A stretch of 64,000 bases of DNA, from positions 11,408,001 through 11,472,000 of the forward strand of contig OZ059897.1 in the NCBI GenBank assembly GCA_964057225.1, written 5' to 3'. The notes under the pieces are model-generated. The model was not told the origin of the DNA. It worked only from the letters and a program-made list of their open reading frames with translations, and made no database searches. Shown here in pieces: positions 44,809 through 56,648 of the stretch. Made by a program: the position numbers and the translations under genes. The stretch comes from Auanema rhodensis (Eukaryota > Nematoda > Chromadorea > Rhabditida > Rhabditidae). Every line of letters starts with the position of its first letter. Position 1 is the stretch's first letter.

Positions 44809-46069
44809 CTCTTATTAATATTTTGTCGGATATCCAATATTATCTATCACTGCTTGAAGTCTTCTGGGCATTGATTCGACGAGCTTCTTTAGAATATCCG
44901 GTGATATTTCTAACCAGAGGGTACTGAGAACTCTGAACTTCTCATTTTTGTTGGAACAGGGAAACTTGGATGCACGTCGACCAAGTTTACTCCAAAGATG
45001 CTCAATGGGATTCAGATCTGGAGACTGGCTAGGCCATTGTAGCACATTCAGTCGATTTTCTTCTAGGAACTTAGTAGTCGAACGAGCTGTGTGTTTTGGA
45101 TCATTGTCCTGCTGAAGAATGAACCTATTTCTAGTTCCAAACTTCATAACAGCATACGGCAGGAAGCAGGTTCGTAAGATGTTCTGATAATCCTCGGCAC
45201 ACATCCTGCCTTCAACACGATAAAGTGGCCCAACTTCGGAAGCGCTAAAACAGCTCCAAATCATGACGTTGCCGCCACCATGCTTCACCGTAGGTCGCAT
45301 GAATTTACGGTTGAATCGCTGGTTTGGTGGTCTTCTTACGAATCTTGGTCCGTCGTTTCCAAATAAGCAAAACTTGCTTTCATCGGTGAATATAACGGAG
45401 GACCACTGTTCGAACGTCCAATTCAGATGCTTTTGCGCAAACGCAATCCTCTTCTGCCTGTTAGCAACGGATATCAGAGGCTTCCGAGCTGGAACACGAG
45501 CTCTTAGGTTTTTCGACAACAATCTTCGTTGTATATTAGAAGGATGTAGATGAATCTTGAACATTTGTAGGACATGCTGGCTTAACTCTAACGACGTCAT
45601 ATCCGGATGTCTTTCTATGAGTTTAATAATTAAAGAATCTTGTCGTACTGCTGTCTTTTTCTTTCTTCCCCTGGTTTCGTTCTGTTCAACTTGGTTTTGA
45701 TTGGTCCATACATTCTGAATCGTACTCTTCGGGATTCCCTGCATCTCACTAATCTTTCGTACGGTCAGCCCTTCATTTTTCTTTTCGATAATGAGGCTTC
45801 GAAGCTCTGGAGTAGTTTTCTTGCCCCTAACCATCTTAAATTATAAATTTTAATTTTTCATCATTTAAAACAACCAAAAAAGCATTATATTCAATTTTAA
45901 ACTTATATAAATTTCGAAAATTTCATTTTTCATCTTTGTCACTTGTTTTTTAATCAATATGTTGCTACTTCAACCTGAAAACTAAATTAAATTTTTTGAT
46001 TGGTTTGTAGTTTGAGTTTCGCCGTCTGGCCTCTCTTTTTGGTTGTCCCAACTATTTCGCACAGGACTG
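44809..46069 (-). mobile_element. Tc1-like transposon 3, lacking one terminal repeat
   Basis: The 5' end (minus strand) is CAGTCCTGTGCGAAATAG at 46069, followed by TA (46070-46071). The other TIR is missing because Polinton E's end lies directly after the transposase stop. The intact TIR differs from that of copies 1 and 2 (CAGTCATGTGC...), so it is a related but distinct family. Confidence 0.85.
44815..45834 (-). CDS. Tc1-like DD34E transposase, full-length open frame
   Basis: 339 residues, ATG at 45834. N-terminal paired helix-turn-helix (LRSLIIEKKNEGLTVRKISE, then IPKSTIQNVW), a GRKKK basic hook, second DNA-binding part, and the catalytic residues Asp in FTDESKF, Asp in QQDNDPKH and Glu in PDLNPIEHLW, with 34 residues between the last two. 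The length is typical for a complete Tc1 transposase. The protein could be functional, but this element cannot move by itself because one TIR is gone. Confidence 0.9.
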   Translation of the reverse strand: MVRGKKTTPELRSLIIEKKNEGLTVRKISEMQGIPKSTIQNVWTNQNQVEQNETRGRKKKTAVRQDSLIIKLIERHPDMTSLELSQHVLQMFKIHLHPSNIQRRLLSKNLRARVPARKPLISVANRQKRIAFAQKHLNWTFEQWSSVIFTDESKFCLFGNDGPRFVRRPPNQRFNRKFMRPTVKHGGGNVMIWSCFSASEVGPLYRVEGRMCAEDYQNILRTCFLPYAVMKFGTRNRFILQQDNDPKHTARSTTKFLEENRLNVLQWPSQSPDLNPIEHLWSKLGRRASKFPCSNKNEKFRVLSTLWLEISPDILKKLVESMPRRLQAVIDNIGYPTKY

Positions 46070-46071
46070 TA

Positions 46072-47187
46072 TATTTTATATATTTATTTTTTAATTTTAT
46101 TTGTTTACATTGTTTATAGATTGTGTTTATTATAGTTTATAATTATTAATTTAACTTTTAAAAAGTTTGTTGTTTATCTAGGCGAACCATTTTGTTCACC
46201 ATACCTCTTATGGGTAAATCAATGGAACACATATCGAAAGTTAATTCGATAAGAACGATATGAAATACAAAAGTTAATGGAACACATATCGAAGGTTAAT
46301 TCGATAAGAACGATATGAAATACAAAAGTTAATGGAACACATATCGAAGGTTAATTCGATAAGATCGTTAAAACAGGTGCACTGACCCACACAAAAACCA
46401 CATGGCAAACGTTTTGTACATTAAAATATGATAAATAGCTGTACACCACATGAACCAAGTTGTCTAATATTTTCAAATTACATGAAAGAATAGTTTAAAG
46501 AAATTTTTTTTTTTAATTTTATATTAGTATATTCTAATATACTAACTCAATAAAACACATATCGAAGGTTAATTCGATAGGATTCACAAACAATTGTGTT
46601 GTTTCCAATGGAACACATATCGAAGATTAATTCGATAAGATCGTTAAAACAGGTGCGCTGACCCACACATGTACCACATGGCAAAAGTTTTGTTCATAAA
46701 AATATGATAAATAGCTGTACAGCACAAGTACCCATAACGCTAAAGAATACTTACTATGCCAAGGGGTCATGGGTATATACTTTTTAGTATCAAAAATGTT
46801 AATGGAACACATATCGAATATCAATTCGATAAGATTGGTGAAACAGATACGTTGACCTACAATGAACCAAATGGCAAAGCACTTATTCATTAAAGTATAA
46901 CAAATAGCTGTATAGCATATGCATCAAGATTTCTAATATTCTCAAATTACGTAAAAAGAAGAGTATATAGAAAAAGTTTTAGTGTGTATATTACTAATAT
47001 TCTAATACCCTAACTCAAAGAACACATATCGAAGATTAATTCGATAAGATTGTTGAAACCGGTACGCTGACCACAACAATACATGCGTATTTATTAACAA
47101 CGGATTGGCAACTGCCACTGTTGACAGCTGTAATATGATACAATGTTGAGTGTTGGCAACATTGTTACGTGACAATAAAACAAAAAA
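46072..47187. repeat. Left terminal arm of Polinton C
   Basis: About eight TCGAAGGTTAATTCGATA-type motifs (46235-47045), with ACCACATGGCAAA and GCCAAGGGGTCAT blocks shared with the arm at 15640-16600. The outer part was separated by Tc1 copy 3. After 47090 it is unique DNA that matches the region before PolB in copy B. Confidence 0.85.
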
Positions 47188-50100
47188 CGCAATAACCACT
47201 TCCAATAGTGGTCCCTCGTCATCAAGGGTTATTGAAGTTATCACCTTGGATGACAGCAATAATGAGTAAGTTATCGTATAATGAAAAAGCATGAAATTTT
47301 TTTTTTCAGAGAATGGAATCCCGAGATGCCATCAACTAGTGGGGAACAATTAGGAGGCGGTTCATCCTTCAACGATATTTGTCAAATGAAAGTACCAGCA
47401 TTTCCTTTTTTTTAAATGTTACAATTCTTTTCACTCTATATCTTTTATTTGATTACTTATCTTGAACAATTTTGAATTTTGCCAGTTATTTTTAAACGAA
47501 TCATCATACATTTGGAGGCTTTTTGAAAAATAAAATTAAATCTTATCCCAAATCCATGCCATAATATCATTTATTAAATTTTTAATCATTAAAATACACT
47601 TAAATTTAAATATTTTGATGCTCAAAAACTGACACATTTAAATATTTTGTATTTTCTAAACCATTTCACTTCATCTCTTTTATTTAATCCCATATTTTAA
47701 ACAATTTTATAAATCTACTATTATTTAATTTTTATTTATTAAATTTTTAATCATTAAATTACACTTAAATTTAAATATTTTGATGCGCAAAAACAGAAAC
47801 ATTTAAATATTTTGTTTTTTCTAAACCATTTCACTCCATCTATTTTAAACAATTTTATATTTCTACCACTATTTCATAATTTCATTTTTTAAATTTTTAA
47901 TCATTAAAAAACATTTAAATTTCAATATTGTGATGCTCAAAAACTGAAACATGAAACAGATTTATATTTTCTAAGCCATTTCACTTCATCTCTTTTATTT
48001 AATCATATATCTTGAACAAATTTAAATTTCTATCACTTTTTCATAATTTCGTTTATTAAATTTTTAATCATTAAAAAACATTTAAATTTCAATATTGTGA
48101 TGCTCAAAAACTTAAACATTGAAATGTTTTATATTTTCTAAACCATTTCACTCAAAATTTTTTATTTAATCCCATATTTTGAACAATTTTGTAATTCTAC
48201 TATTATTTAATTTTTATTTATTAAATTTTTAAACATTAAAAAACAAAAAAAAAATTGATGCTCAAAAACTGAAACATTTAAATATTTTGTATTTTTCTAA
48301 TCGTTTTGAAACAAACTAAACATTTATTTGATACCATTTCAATTAAATAAAAAATTACGACTATAACAAACAAAGAGCCATAATAATTATAAGCAAAAGA
48401 TGAAAAAATTCATATATATTCTTAAAACTATTTTTATTTAAACTTTTAAGAATAAAAATAAAAAAAAGCATGTAAACTGCTATAAATGTTGTTTATTATA
48501 GTGGTCACACCGGCGCATAAAACGCACCGGTCGTTTTACCAACGTGGTCGTTCGATCGCTCACGTTCCCACACTTGGAAAATGTTGATGAACCAATGCAT
48601 GTTATCATGCCGCGGTTATTCAACGAATTCCTTGATCGTTGTCTTGCTGAAAGCGGTGTGCCTGATAAGCAAAAAGCCTTATTTTGTTTATTAATTGAGC
48701 ACCCTTCCTTTGAAAAGGGCTCCATATTTATGGACTTTCGTAGAAGGGAGCATCTGGATGGCATAGCCATTGTGAATGCCATCAGCAAGGTGCAGCAATC
48801 AAAACGAGAGGCTGTAATCAGCCAGGCAATGAATATTGAGATGTATGTGTTTGATGAAAGGCCAGCGCAGCCAAGCCTGATGCCTGGTGAAGGTAGAGTC
48901 GGGTTTTATTTTGACCCCGAACTCAAAATACCTGGAACCATTGCCAACACTGACTCACATTGTCTGGCTAGATCAGCAGTTGTGGGAATGTGGAAAGCCG
49001 ATGAAGAGGCAGCAGAAGATGTTGTTGAAAAGCGGAGGATACAAAATCTTCGTCGCAACTACATCTTGTTGCCAAATCAACCACATCATATCAATTTATT
49101 AAATAGGTGTGGTATTTCTGTAGATTTACCAAATTATAATTTAATTCATTTAAACATTATTGCCAGCTGTAATACAAACTATAAGTTTGTAGTATATGCT
49201 AGACCGCCTGGACAGCGTATGTACACTATCCAGAAAATATTTAATGAAGCGGCTAGCAAATTGGTAACACTAGGTTACCGAAATAATCACTATGATTGTA
49301 TTACAGCTGGTAGTCGTTCGAAAATTTTTGACGGTATTATATGTCAACACTGTAAGTTATCTTACAATACAGTGTTGCATAGATGTAAAGCCAAATGTAA
49401 AAAATGCCACACCTATAATTGTAATGCGATGGGGAATGTGGTTGAGAGTAGCGTGAGGTGTGATAGTTGTAGAGTTTTGTTTAAAACTCAACAATGCTTC
49501 GATAGGCATTTGCGAAAAGCCTGCCGAAAATTCAAGGTATTTTGTGAAAATTTAAAAAGTTGTACATAATAAGCTTAAATTCAGACATGTGTGGCGTGTG
49601 ATCACTATCACATGGTCCGTGCTGATAGACCGCACAATTGCAATGAAAAATTTTGCAAAAAGTGCGGTCAGACAACGCCTGAAGAGCACTCTTGTTGTTG
49701 GGTTCCACCTAACGACAAGAAGAAGGCTCAACTAAAAAAGAAGCAAGAAAAGTTCAAGGTTTGTAATTGTTATCTTTACAAATGTAATGCTTTCTTGTTT
49801 AAGCTCATATTTTATGACTTTGAAACAGTTGTGTTAAAAAACGGCACAAATGTTCATGAATATGCAGATAAACAATGGCCCAATATGGTTGTGTATAACA
49901 AATTTTGTGAAAGTTGTATAGATGCCAATTCCTGTGAGAAATGCACAACCAAGGAGGGCCAGTTTGGGTACCAACAAGGTGATAGTGAATGGTCTGTAAC
50001 AGATCGTTTCCTTGATTGGTTACTTAACTTTTCTGAGAATGATAATGCAATTTTGATTGCGCACAACGGGTCGCGCTTTGACATTCATTTCTTGGTGTCT

Positions 50101-51860
50101 AGGCTGATGAACCGTGGAATATATCCTGACCCCATTTTAAATGGGACCAAGATTATTAGCATGGTTGTCAAGCCTTTAAGAGGTCAAAACATTAACCATT
50201 TATGTTTTAAAGATAGTTATTTACTAGTGCCTTCACCCTTATCAGCGTTACCCAAGGCATTTGGTGTACCTGATATGAGTTAAGGACAATTCCCATACCT
50301 CTTTAATCATCCAATAAATTATGGCGAAGTGTTACCATCTTTACCACTAAAACAGTACTATTGTACTGCTAGAATGAAAGCAGAAGACCTAGCTTCATTC
50401 AATATTTGGTATGAAGAGCGTAATCAAAGTTTGTTTGATTTTGATGAGGAGCTTCTGGAATATTGTAGGACAGATGTCCGTGTTTTAACCAACTGTATGA
50501 AAGTGTACATGAAGTTGGCCACCGCCACCACTGGCTGGAATCCTGTCATACAATGTATGACATTTGCCAGTTTCTCTTTATTCCAGGCAAGTTTTTTAAA
50601 ATACAAACATTTTCAAAACTAGTATATTACAGTTGAAAATGAACCACATTAAAGAGAACCAAGTGAGTATTCTGCCTGAGACTGGTTATTATGCCGGCCA
50701 GAAGCAGAGTATAATTGCCATAAAATACATAAAATAGCTAGAACACGGATTAGGCCGCCCATTAATGCATAAGCTTAATGGTGGTGAATTTGTTCTGAGA
50801 GTAGATTGCCAACGCTATCTACTTGATGCTTATGACAGTGTGGCTAATCACGGCTATGAGGTGAGTAATTTGTAATAAATGTAAAAAATGAAAAATTTTG
50901 TAGTTTAACGGCTGTATTTATCATGGTTGCCCCCAGTGCACCAACAAGACTGCTATTGCACCAGGCAGAAATGGTGAAACAATGGAAGAGGTAACCAATA
51001 CTTTTTTTTAATCATTTTAAGCTGAAACATTTAGGTTTATGAGAAAACCATGAAAAGGCTTGAAGCTATTCAAAGCCAGGGCATTAGTATAACCACTGTG
51101 TGGGAACACGAAATTACTGCTCAAATGTCATCAAATGAGCAAATGGCAAATTTTATGAAGGACACTGAGGTTGTAACTCGATTGGCACCTCGAGATGCCT
51201 TCACCGAAATGTGACGTGCTTGCACCCACAAATTTGTTGTATCCTGTATTAGGAACACGCATAGGCGGTAAATTAATTTTTACAAACTGCCGCACATGTG
51301 CAAACAGAGGCAAAAATGTAACATGCCCGCACCAAGATGATGAAGACGCTCGAAAGCTGCATCTGACTGTAACGCATGTAGAGCTCGAATGTGCCATACA
51401 GCGTGGCTACAAAGTGCTTCATGTTTATAAGGTTTGGCACTGGGATGAATGGCAGCAAGGCGGCCTGTTTAAAGAGTTTGTACAAAAGTACATAAAAATT
51501 AAACAAGAGGCATCGGGCTGGCCTAAGCCAAATATGACAGAGGCTAAAAAGGTATGTGTCATGAAAAGTATGGCATTAAATAACATTTTACAGCTAAAAT
51601 ATCTCCAAGAGCACGAGGAGAACACTGGTGTTGCTCTGGAGAGCAACAAAATTGAAAAGAATGCGGCTATGCGTAGCATTGTCAAACTACAGCTGAATAG
51701 GTATGTAAACTTTTAAAAATAAAAATTTACAAATTTGCTCATAGTGTATGGGGTAAAATGGGTCAAAGACCGGATAAAGCCCAAACCAAGATTATTGGTG
51801 TTGAGGATCCTGAAATTGGTAGGATCATAACTGATCCTGCAAGGGAACTCATGGGCTTCA
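47188..51860 (+). pseudogene. Polinton C DNA polymerase B, deletions and stops
   Basis: 5' exons start at about 47188 after a deletion of the first exon. The intron 47393-48502 holds tandem repeats. Exon 48503-49536 opens with WSHRRIKR and has the intact N-terminal region; then 49585-49758, 49804-50586 (ExoI FYDFETV, ExoII AHNGSRFDIHF, ExoIII EYCRTDV), and 50633 onward. TAA at 50281-50283 and TAG at 50735-50737 interrupt it. A deletion near 51208 removes motif A. The region with motif B survives to about 51850, then a poly(A) run fuses it to the MCP gene, so motif C is absent. Confidence 0.85.
47393..48502 (+). repeat. Large PolB intron of copy C with tandem repeats
   Basis: GATGCTCAAAAACTGA-type phrases at 47617, 47782, 47932, 48099 and 48257 give units of about 150-167 bp. 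Homologous to 17242-18191 with one more unit. Confidence 0.85.
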
Positions 51861-51869
51861 AAAAAAATC

Positions 51870-51895
<26 letters not shown>
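51870..51895. repeat. Run of 26 A at PolB/MCP junction
   Basis: The sequence GGGCTTCA then AAAAAAATC then 26 A's joins PolB (plus strand) to the MCP (minus strand) in the middle of both genes. It marks a deletion junction of several hundred bp relative to copy B. Confidence 0.9.
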
Positions 51896-51900
<5 letters not shown>

Positions 51901-52542
51901 TTATACCATCCAAGTGTGTCAATTAAGAAATTATCACGGTTTGGATATGCAGTTAGCTCCATTTTTGAATAGTTTACAAACAGTCGTTCCTGATTGAATG
52001 AGTCGATACTGATGGGAGCAGCCATCTCACACAATATGCCATTTTTAACAAGCCCTTGTCGCGCTCTAAATCCAGGACTGGCTGCATTATCTAGATATCT
52101 ATCCGCATAATAGCCTGATATGGCAAGTTTGCTCTCTTTAACATCGTTGCTATACATTAGAATATTCTTAATATATGTTTTGTAGGCATGATTTACGGTA
52201 GAGTCATACACGCTAACATCACCAATTTTTAAATGATACGAGTGTATCAAACTGGCTGCAAATTGTTGGCATGGTGCAAAAACAAGGTTGTCTGGTACTG
52301 GATCACCGTTTGTGGTTACAATTTTGAATTTTACATTCAACCAACACCTTCTCAGATTAAGAAATGATTTGGAATTTTAGGCTATAACAAATTCCCATGG
52401 TCCTTGAGGAAGAAAAGTATTTTTCAAAAATTTTTCTTGTACAGTACGAGTGGATTCAACACCCAATGCCGACGCTGGTATATCACCATAGTTAATATTA
52501 GGTAAAAGGGCTTGTGCTGATTTTGAATCTATCAGTTTAGCC
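51896..52542 (-). pseudogene. Major capsid protein of Polinton C, 5' part with stop
   Basis: Starts ATGGCTAAACTGATAG at 52542. One codon is added near 52428 (EKF for VP). A Gln codon is TAA at 52379-52377. The rest is open to TLGWYNE and then runs into the poly(A) junction. The C-terminal half is lost. Confidence 0.9.
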
Positions 52543-52557
52543 ATTTAAATACGATAC

Positions 52558-52911
52558 GACCGCTCACGAGTTATGCACAGACTTATGAGGTTTTGTGGTT
52601 TTGCGTCGTCGCCGTTTGCCCAAGCCGGTAAGATCTCGTATAGCTTGCCGGCCGGCTGTTTTAAGAGTTTCCTTGATATTATCGCCTTTCAGCACCTCAT
52701 TGACAATTTCATTACCAGTTTTCAGCAACTGTCCGCCAAGAGGTGAATTTACAACTGGACTATTGCTTACAGCACTGGATAATGCGTTCCTTCCAGCATT
52801 GATGAGATTTTGGGCTATAGGTGATTGAATAATGCGAGGTAAAAACGATGCCAAAGTTGCCAGTATACCACCCAGGCCATGACCTTTCTGCATACCACGT
52901 TGAAACATCAT
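52558..52911 (-). pseudogene. Minor core/membrane-active protein of Polinton C, truncated at both ends
   Basis: Starts within MMFQRGMQKGHGLGG; the first eight codons of copies A and B (MGGAPFSG) are deleted. The basic region GKRRRRKTTKPHK is present and a small deletion then shifts the frame before the normal end. ATG of the MCP follows closely. Confidence 0.8.
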
Positions 52912-53025
52912 TCCACTTTTGATTCAAAAGTGTTGTCCATTGAATTGAGTTCAAGTCTAGAAGGAGGTGTGGCATATTGAACCGCACGTGCGCAATACAA
53001 AAGTTACACTAGATCGTTTTGCTAA

Positions 53026-53481
53026 ATGTATTCGTCTGAAATAGCGTCACTATTGCGATCTGTCCGCATCACTCGAAAACTATTCCTAGGTGTATTTAGC
53101 GCCGATACTCTACCCAAAACACGTCGAAAGAACTTTGCACTTGTTGTAAATAGTGACACACACGATAAACCGGGCACACATTGGCAAGTCATCTTTGTAC
53201 GTAATTATCAAGCCTACTTTTTCTGTAGCTTGGGTTATAAAATGAACAAGTACATTCGTCATTATCTGGCCAAATATAAAAATGTAAAAGTTAATACTTG
53301 CAAACCTCAACGCATAATTGAATACACTTGTGGTGGTTATGTGGTTTTTGTAATACTAATGTTGTCAGCTGGTAATACATTTGAAAGCATCTGTTCATCT
53401 TTTAAACTATTACAAAACGATGATGTCTTTATTAAAGCGTTTATGCATAAAGTATTCGACTATAAATTGGCTACTATATAA
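53026..53481 (+). CDS. Adenain-like cysteine protease of Polinton C
   Basis: 151 residues, ATG at 53026, open. Same key residues as copy A (GTHWQ, CKPQR, YTCGGY) and same FFCSLGY at the acidic position. R2 inserted 40 bp downstream. Confidence 0.85.
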   Translation: MYSSEIASLLRSVRITRKLFLGVFSADTLPKTRRKNFALVVNSDTHDKPGTHWQVIFVRNYQAYFFCSLGYKMNKYIRHYLAKYKNVKVNTCKPQRIIEYTCGGYVVFVILMLSAGNTFESICSSFKLLQNDDVFIKAFMHKVFDYKLATI

Positions 53482-53521
53482 GAAATTTGTCATTAATAAC
53501 CTGCTACATTACGTGGCCAGT

Positions 53522-53902
53522 TGTCACATCTGCTAGCACATGGTAAACATGTGCGCGCTATTCAAATAGCGGGAGCCTGAACAAGCCCCGCCTACAACAT
53601 GGGACACACATGGCACTCTTGCTTCTGGCCTAACCCAGATAGGTTGTCTTATAGTCATGTGAGTCTCATCTCTATATCATCTATATATATACTCTATTTA
53701 ATACTTTATTAGATCTCTCTATATTCTTTCTTAATGTAATTCTTATATTGTATTTTCTTGTTATCTGATAATGAATTCTTTTCTCGTTAAGTATTTGTCT
53801 TAATAAGGAAATCGAAGCGCTCGGGTCTGCCTACCTAAGGAACAAGGTAGAAGTACATATATCTTCCGACCATGAAAAGACGGGAAGAAACAATATGTAA
53901 CG
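53522..53902 (+). repeat. R2 5' LTR
   Basis: TGTCACATC...ATATGTAACG, nearly identical to the 3' LTR; small differences such as GCGCTCGGG versus GCGTTCGGG. Confidence 0.95.
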
Positions 53903-53920
53903 TGGAGGTTCCACCTTGCT
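53903..53920 (+). other. Probable tRNA primer binding site of R2
   Basis: TGGAGGTTCCACC follows the LTR directly. A TGG start fits complementarity to a tRNA CCA end. I could not assign the tRNA. Confidence 0.5.
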
Positions 53921-54926
53921 TACTCTACTGTTAATTTATTGACAGCAAGTTTACGAGACTTTTGGACTTAATTACCCAACAGTGAGGAGTAACCGAGCCG
54001 TGCACCATGATTTCCCCAAAAATTATTTTGGCTACCACTTCTCCTCCGCTCAACAAAAACTGGGAGGTGTCTGAGACGTTTGGGGAAACTATCAGACAAT
54101 AGTTTTGACGAGCGTTACCTTTTTGTTATGCACGCGCGTGCTATTTTGATTCATTACTTTATGATGTGAATGTCCAGTGTGGCAACAGAGCTCACTTTTT
54201 AGCTGAGTTGTTTGGAAGCTGGAGGCTGTTGGGATAATTTTATTTACGATTTTTTGATTTTGATTCACATCCAAGGGTTCATCAGGGTTCTACTCCTGTT
54301 AACTCTTTTCTTATTAGTTCAGAGATAATAAGAATATTTGAATTCCTACCCACCCAAGTCCACTCTACGTCTGCCAACGTTTCCTTTTTCCTATATTATT
54401 GACAGATTACTGAATTTAAATTCCTATATCAATCTTAAATTACCTTCTATATCTTTTGAAATTAAATTAAAAATTATCTTAATTAAGATTTATTTTGAAA
54501 TTCTTTCTACAAATCTTAATAAACTTTATAAAATTGAACTTAATATACGAGATGAGACATTTTTGTTTACTTTAAGCTTACTCACATTCAAATAGTTGAC
54601 CCACGCGTACCAGCTGTTCGACATGTGTAGTCAATAACAGCTGTTAAAATTCAAAAGTTTTCAAACAGGCTTAAGGCACCATCTGTGATTCCTTATTTGT
54701 CTCTAAGCTGACATTAGTGATTATAATATTCAAATATCACGACAGACGGTCAATGGTTGTTTACCATAAGCGCTAACATCTGGTGTCGTGACACATGGCT
54801 GGAGGCGGAGCTTGAAGCTTCAACGATCCTCCTTCATCAGACGCCATTGTCACAAACGTTTTTACTGGAGTCTAGTTGCTTCCAGTACGCGCTCTTATAT
54901 TCATCTAACTGTATTCACCAGCCACC
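53921..54926 (+). other. R2 leader
   Basis: Untranslated leader of about 1 kb. Its last about 200 bases (54770-54926) have no stop in two frames. A stop TAA at 54906 closes the Gag frame upstream. Confidence 0.6.
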
Positions 54927-56648
54927 CTGTCGGACTCGGACATCAGCAAGGAAAACAAAGATCAGGAACAAGGATCACCAGAGGTACGCCAAGTTTTTGA
55001 ATTTAATTCTAAAAACTTAAATACTCCATCCACCTACCTCTCTCCTTTTGAATTTTTGAGAGAAGAAGGTGATTCCTCTTCTTCTTCTCACTCTTCTTCT
55101 CTAACAATTAGAACGAGAAGTAAAAGCAGAAAGGCCATCACTGAGGAAACACCTCGGGCACCTACTACAGTACGAAATAGATCACCAAGTCGGTGGGCCG
55201 CTGCTATAACTAAAGCTTTTGAAAGAAAAATGACTCCTACCTCTCCATCTCCTAATTCTAATGTTGCTCCACCCTCTAGAAATATGGCAACTATTTTGAA
55301 TTGCCATCTCTGTCCCAGGTATGAAGGCTCTCGTAGCTTTCGTTCTTTTGTTGAATCTTTAAATAGATTTTTTAATGTTATGAATCTAAGCTTACCTGAG
55401 AGACTATTAATTTTGCCTCTTCTTTTGGAATCAAATGAAACAGCTCTCTCCTTGTATAATAGTATTCCTAGTGGCATAAGAACTAATGGCCCATGGATTG
55501 TTTTGATGGATCAGCTCACTGAGCTTTTAGCGCCTAAAACAGATAAAAATTTCACCATAGCGCTTATTCATCGAGTACAACAAGGAGATAAATCTGTTCT
55601 TGATTTTAGTATGGAATTAGAGAGAATGGCAAGCACCATAATGTCACCAACGGATCCCGAGCGGGAACCAATGTTGAAAACGGCATTTTTAAATGGTTTA
55701 AAAGAGGAACTGGATATTGCGGTTTTAACTAAAAACCCCGCCACTTATGAACAAGCTAAGAAATTAGCTAGGTTTGAAGAAGGCGTTCGAAATAGCTTCA
55801 TGAAAAGAAATGAAGACACCAGCACCTTGAAGGAGCTCATAAATGCTTTACAGCATAAATTAAGCTTTAGTGAAGAAAGAGAAAGAAGTAGGAAAAATAA
55901 TAATAATAAAAATTATAAAAATAATAAAAATAATAAAAAAAATAATAACTGGACTCAGCACAATAATGGCTCTAATGATTATGAGCGAGAGAGAGAGCGA
56001 CCTTCTGCCGTACGTTATAATAATAATAACTCGCAGAACGGGAATATGAATAGGCGTCCTAACCCGGGAAACCGCCCATTTGCGAATGGCAGAAATGCCA
56101 ATAGCTCGTCTTGGAACCCTAGGCCAAGTTCCCCAAGAAGACAAAGACCATCAGCCAATGGGAATGGTAACTCAAGGGTATACAGCGTAGCGACCCCATT
56201 CATGCCACCGGTCACGTTGTGCCTGACTTTATTGGCACTCTCATGCCTTCCCTTTGGGTCGGCAAAATATCAGATTTGCGCTCAATCTGAAGGGGGTATA
56301 TTAGTAACACCTCCTGTGGTCACAGGCTGCCATAAGGCAGAAATTGAAAAGGCTCACAGTGTTGAGGTAGAAATATATCTACCAAAGGCTGAGATAGAGT
56401 CATGGGAAGCATGGAAATGCTATGTGAAAAAGTATAAAAGCTGTGTGAGAGATTTCATGTTTTTGAGAGATCGTAACACCACATTCTCTCATATTAAAAC
56501 AGTAGATAAGAAAGATTGTGTTCGAGCACATAGAAATCGTATGTGGAATGATAAAATCATGAATGCCCAACAGCATTCAGTTTTTGAAACACCATTAAAC
56601 GAGCATAATCCAACTCGCTCTTGGTCCACTGAAGAATGTAGAAATTGA
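54927..56648 (+). pseudogene. R2 Gag with N-terminal part of glycoprotein, truncated frame
   Basis: Open from CTG at 54927, preceded by GCCACC; the first in-frame ATG is at 55230, the next at 55284. Gag has the same block as R1 (YEGSRSFRSFVESLNRF, LPERLLILPLLL, MSPTDPERE) and an Asn/Arg/Lys-rich tail without CCHC. A hydrophobic signal-like segment (VTLCLTLLALSCLPFGSA) near 56206-56260 starts the glycoprotein, with WEAWKCYVKKYKSC and paired Cys as in R1. The frame ends TGA at 56646-56648, at the edge of a small duplication. The start codon is uncertain. Confidence 0.8.
54982..54986 (+). promoter_or_regulatory. Splice donor of R2 leader
   Basis: CACCAGAG/GTACGC; the exon ends at 54983. Supported by the insert at 62052-62152, in which the leader sequence stops exactly here. 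Confidence 0.7.

Noticed and set aside
44811..44816. CTTATT next to the Polinton E end as a partner of CTTATT before Polinton F (63768-63773)
   Set aside because: CTTATT at 44811 is explained by the Tc1 3' sequence (ATTAATAAG), and the two sites belong to different elements 19 kb apart.
47188..47393. Host gene exon (Ser/Gly-rich, STSGEQLGGG)
   Set aside because: The same exons with the same introns precede PolB in Polinton B, so they are the 5' exons of the polymerase gene.
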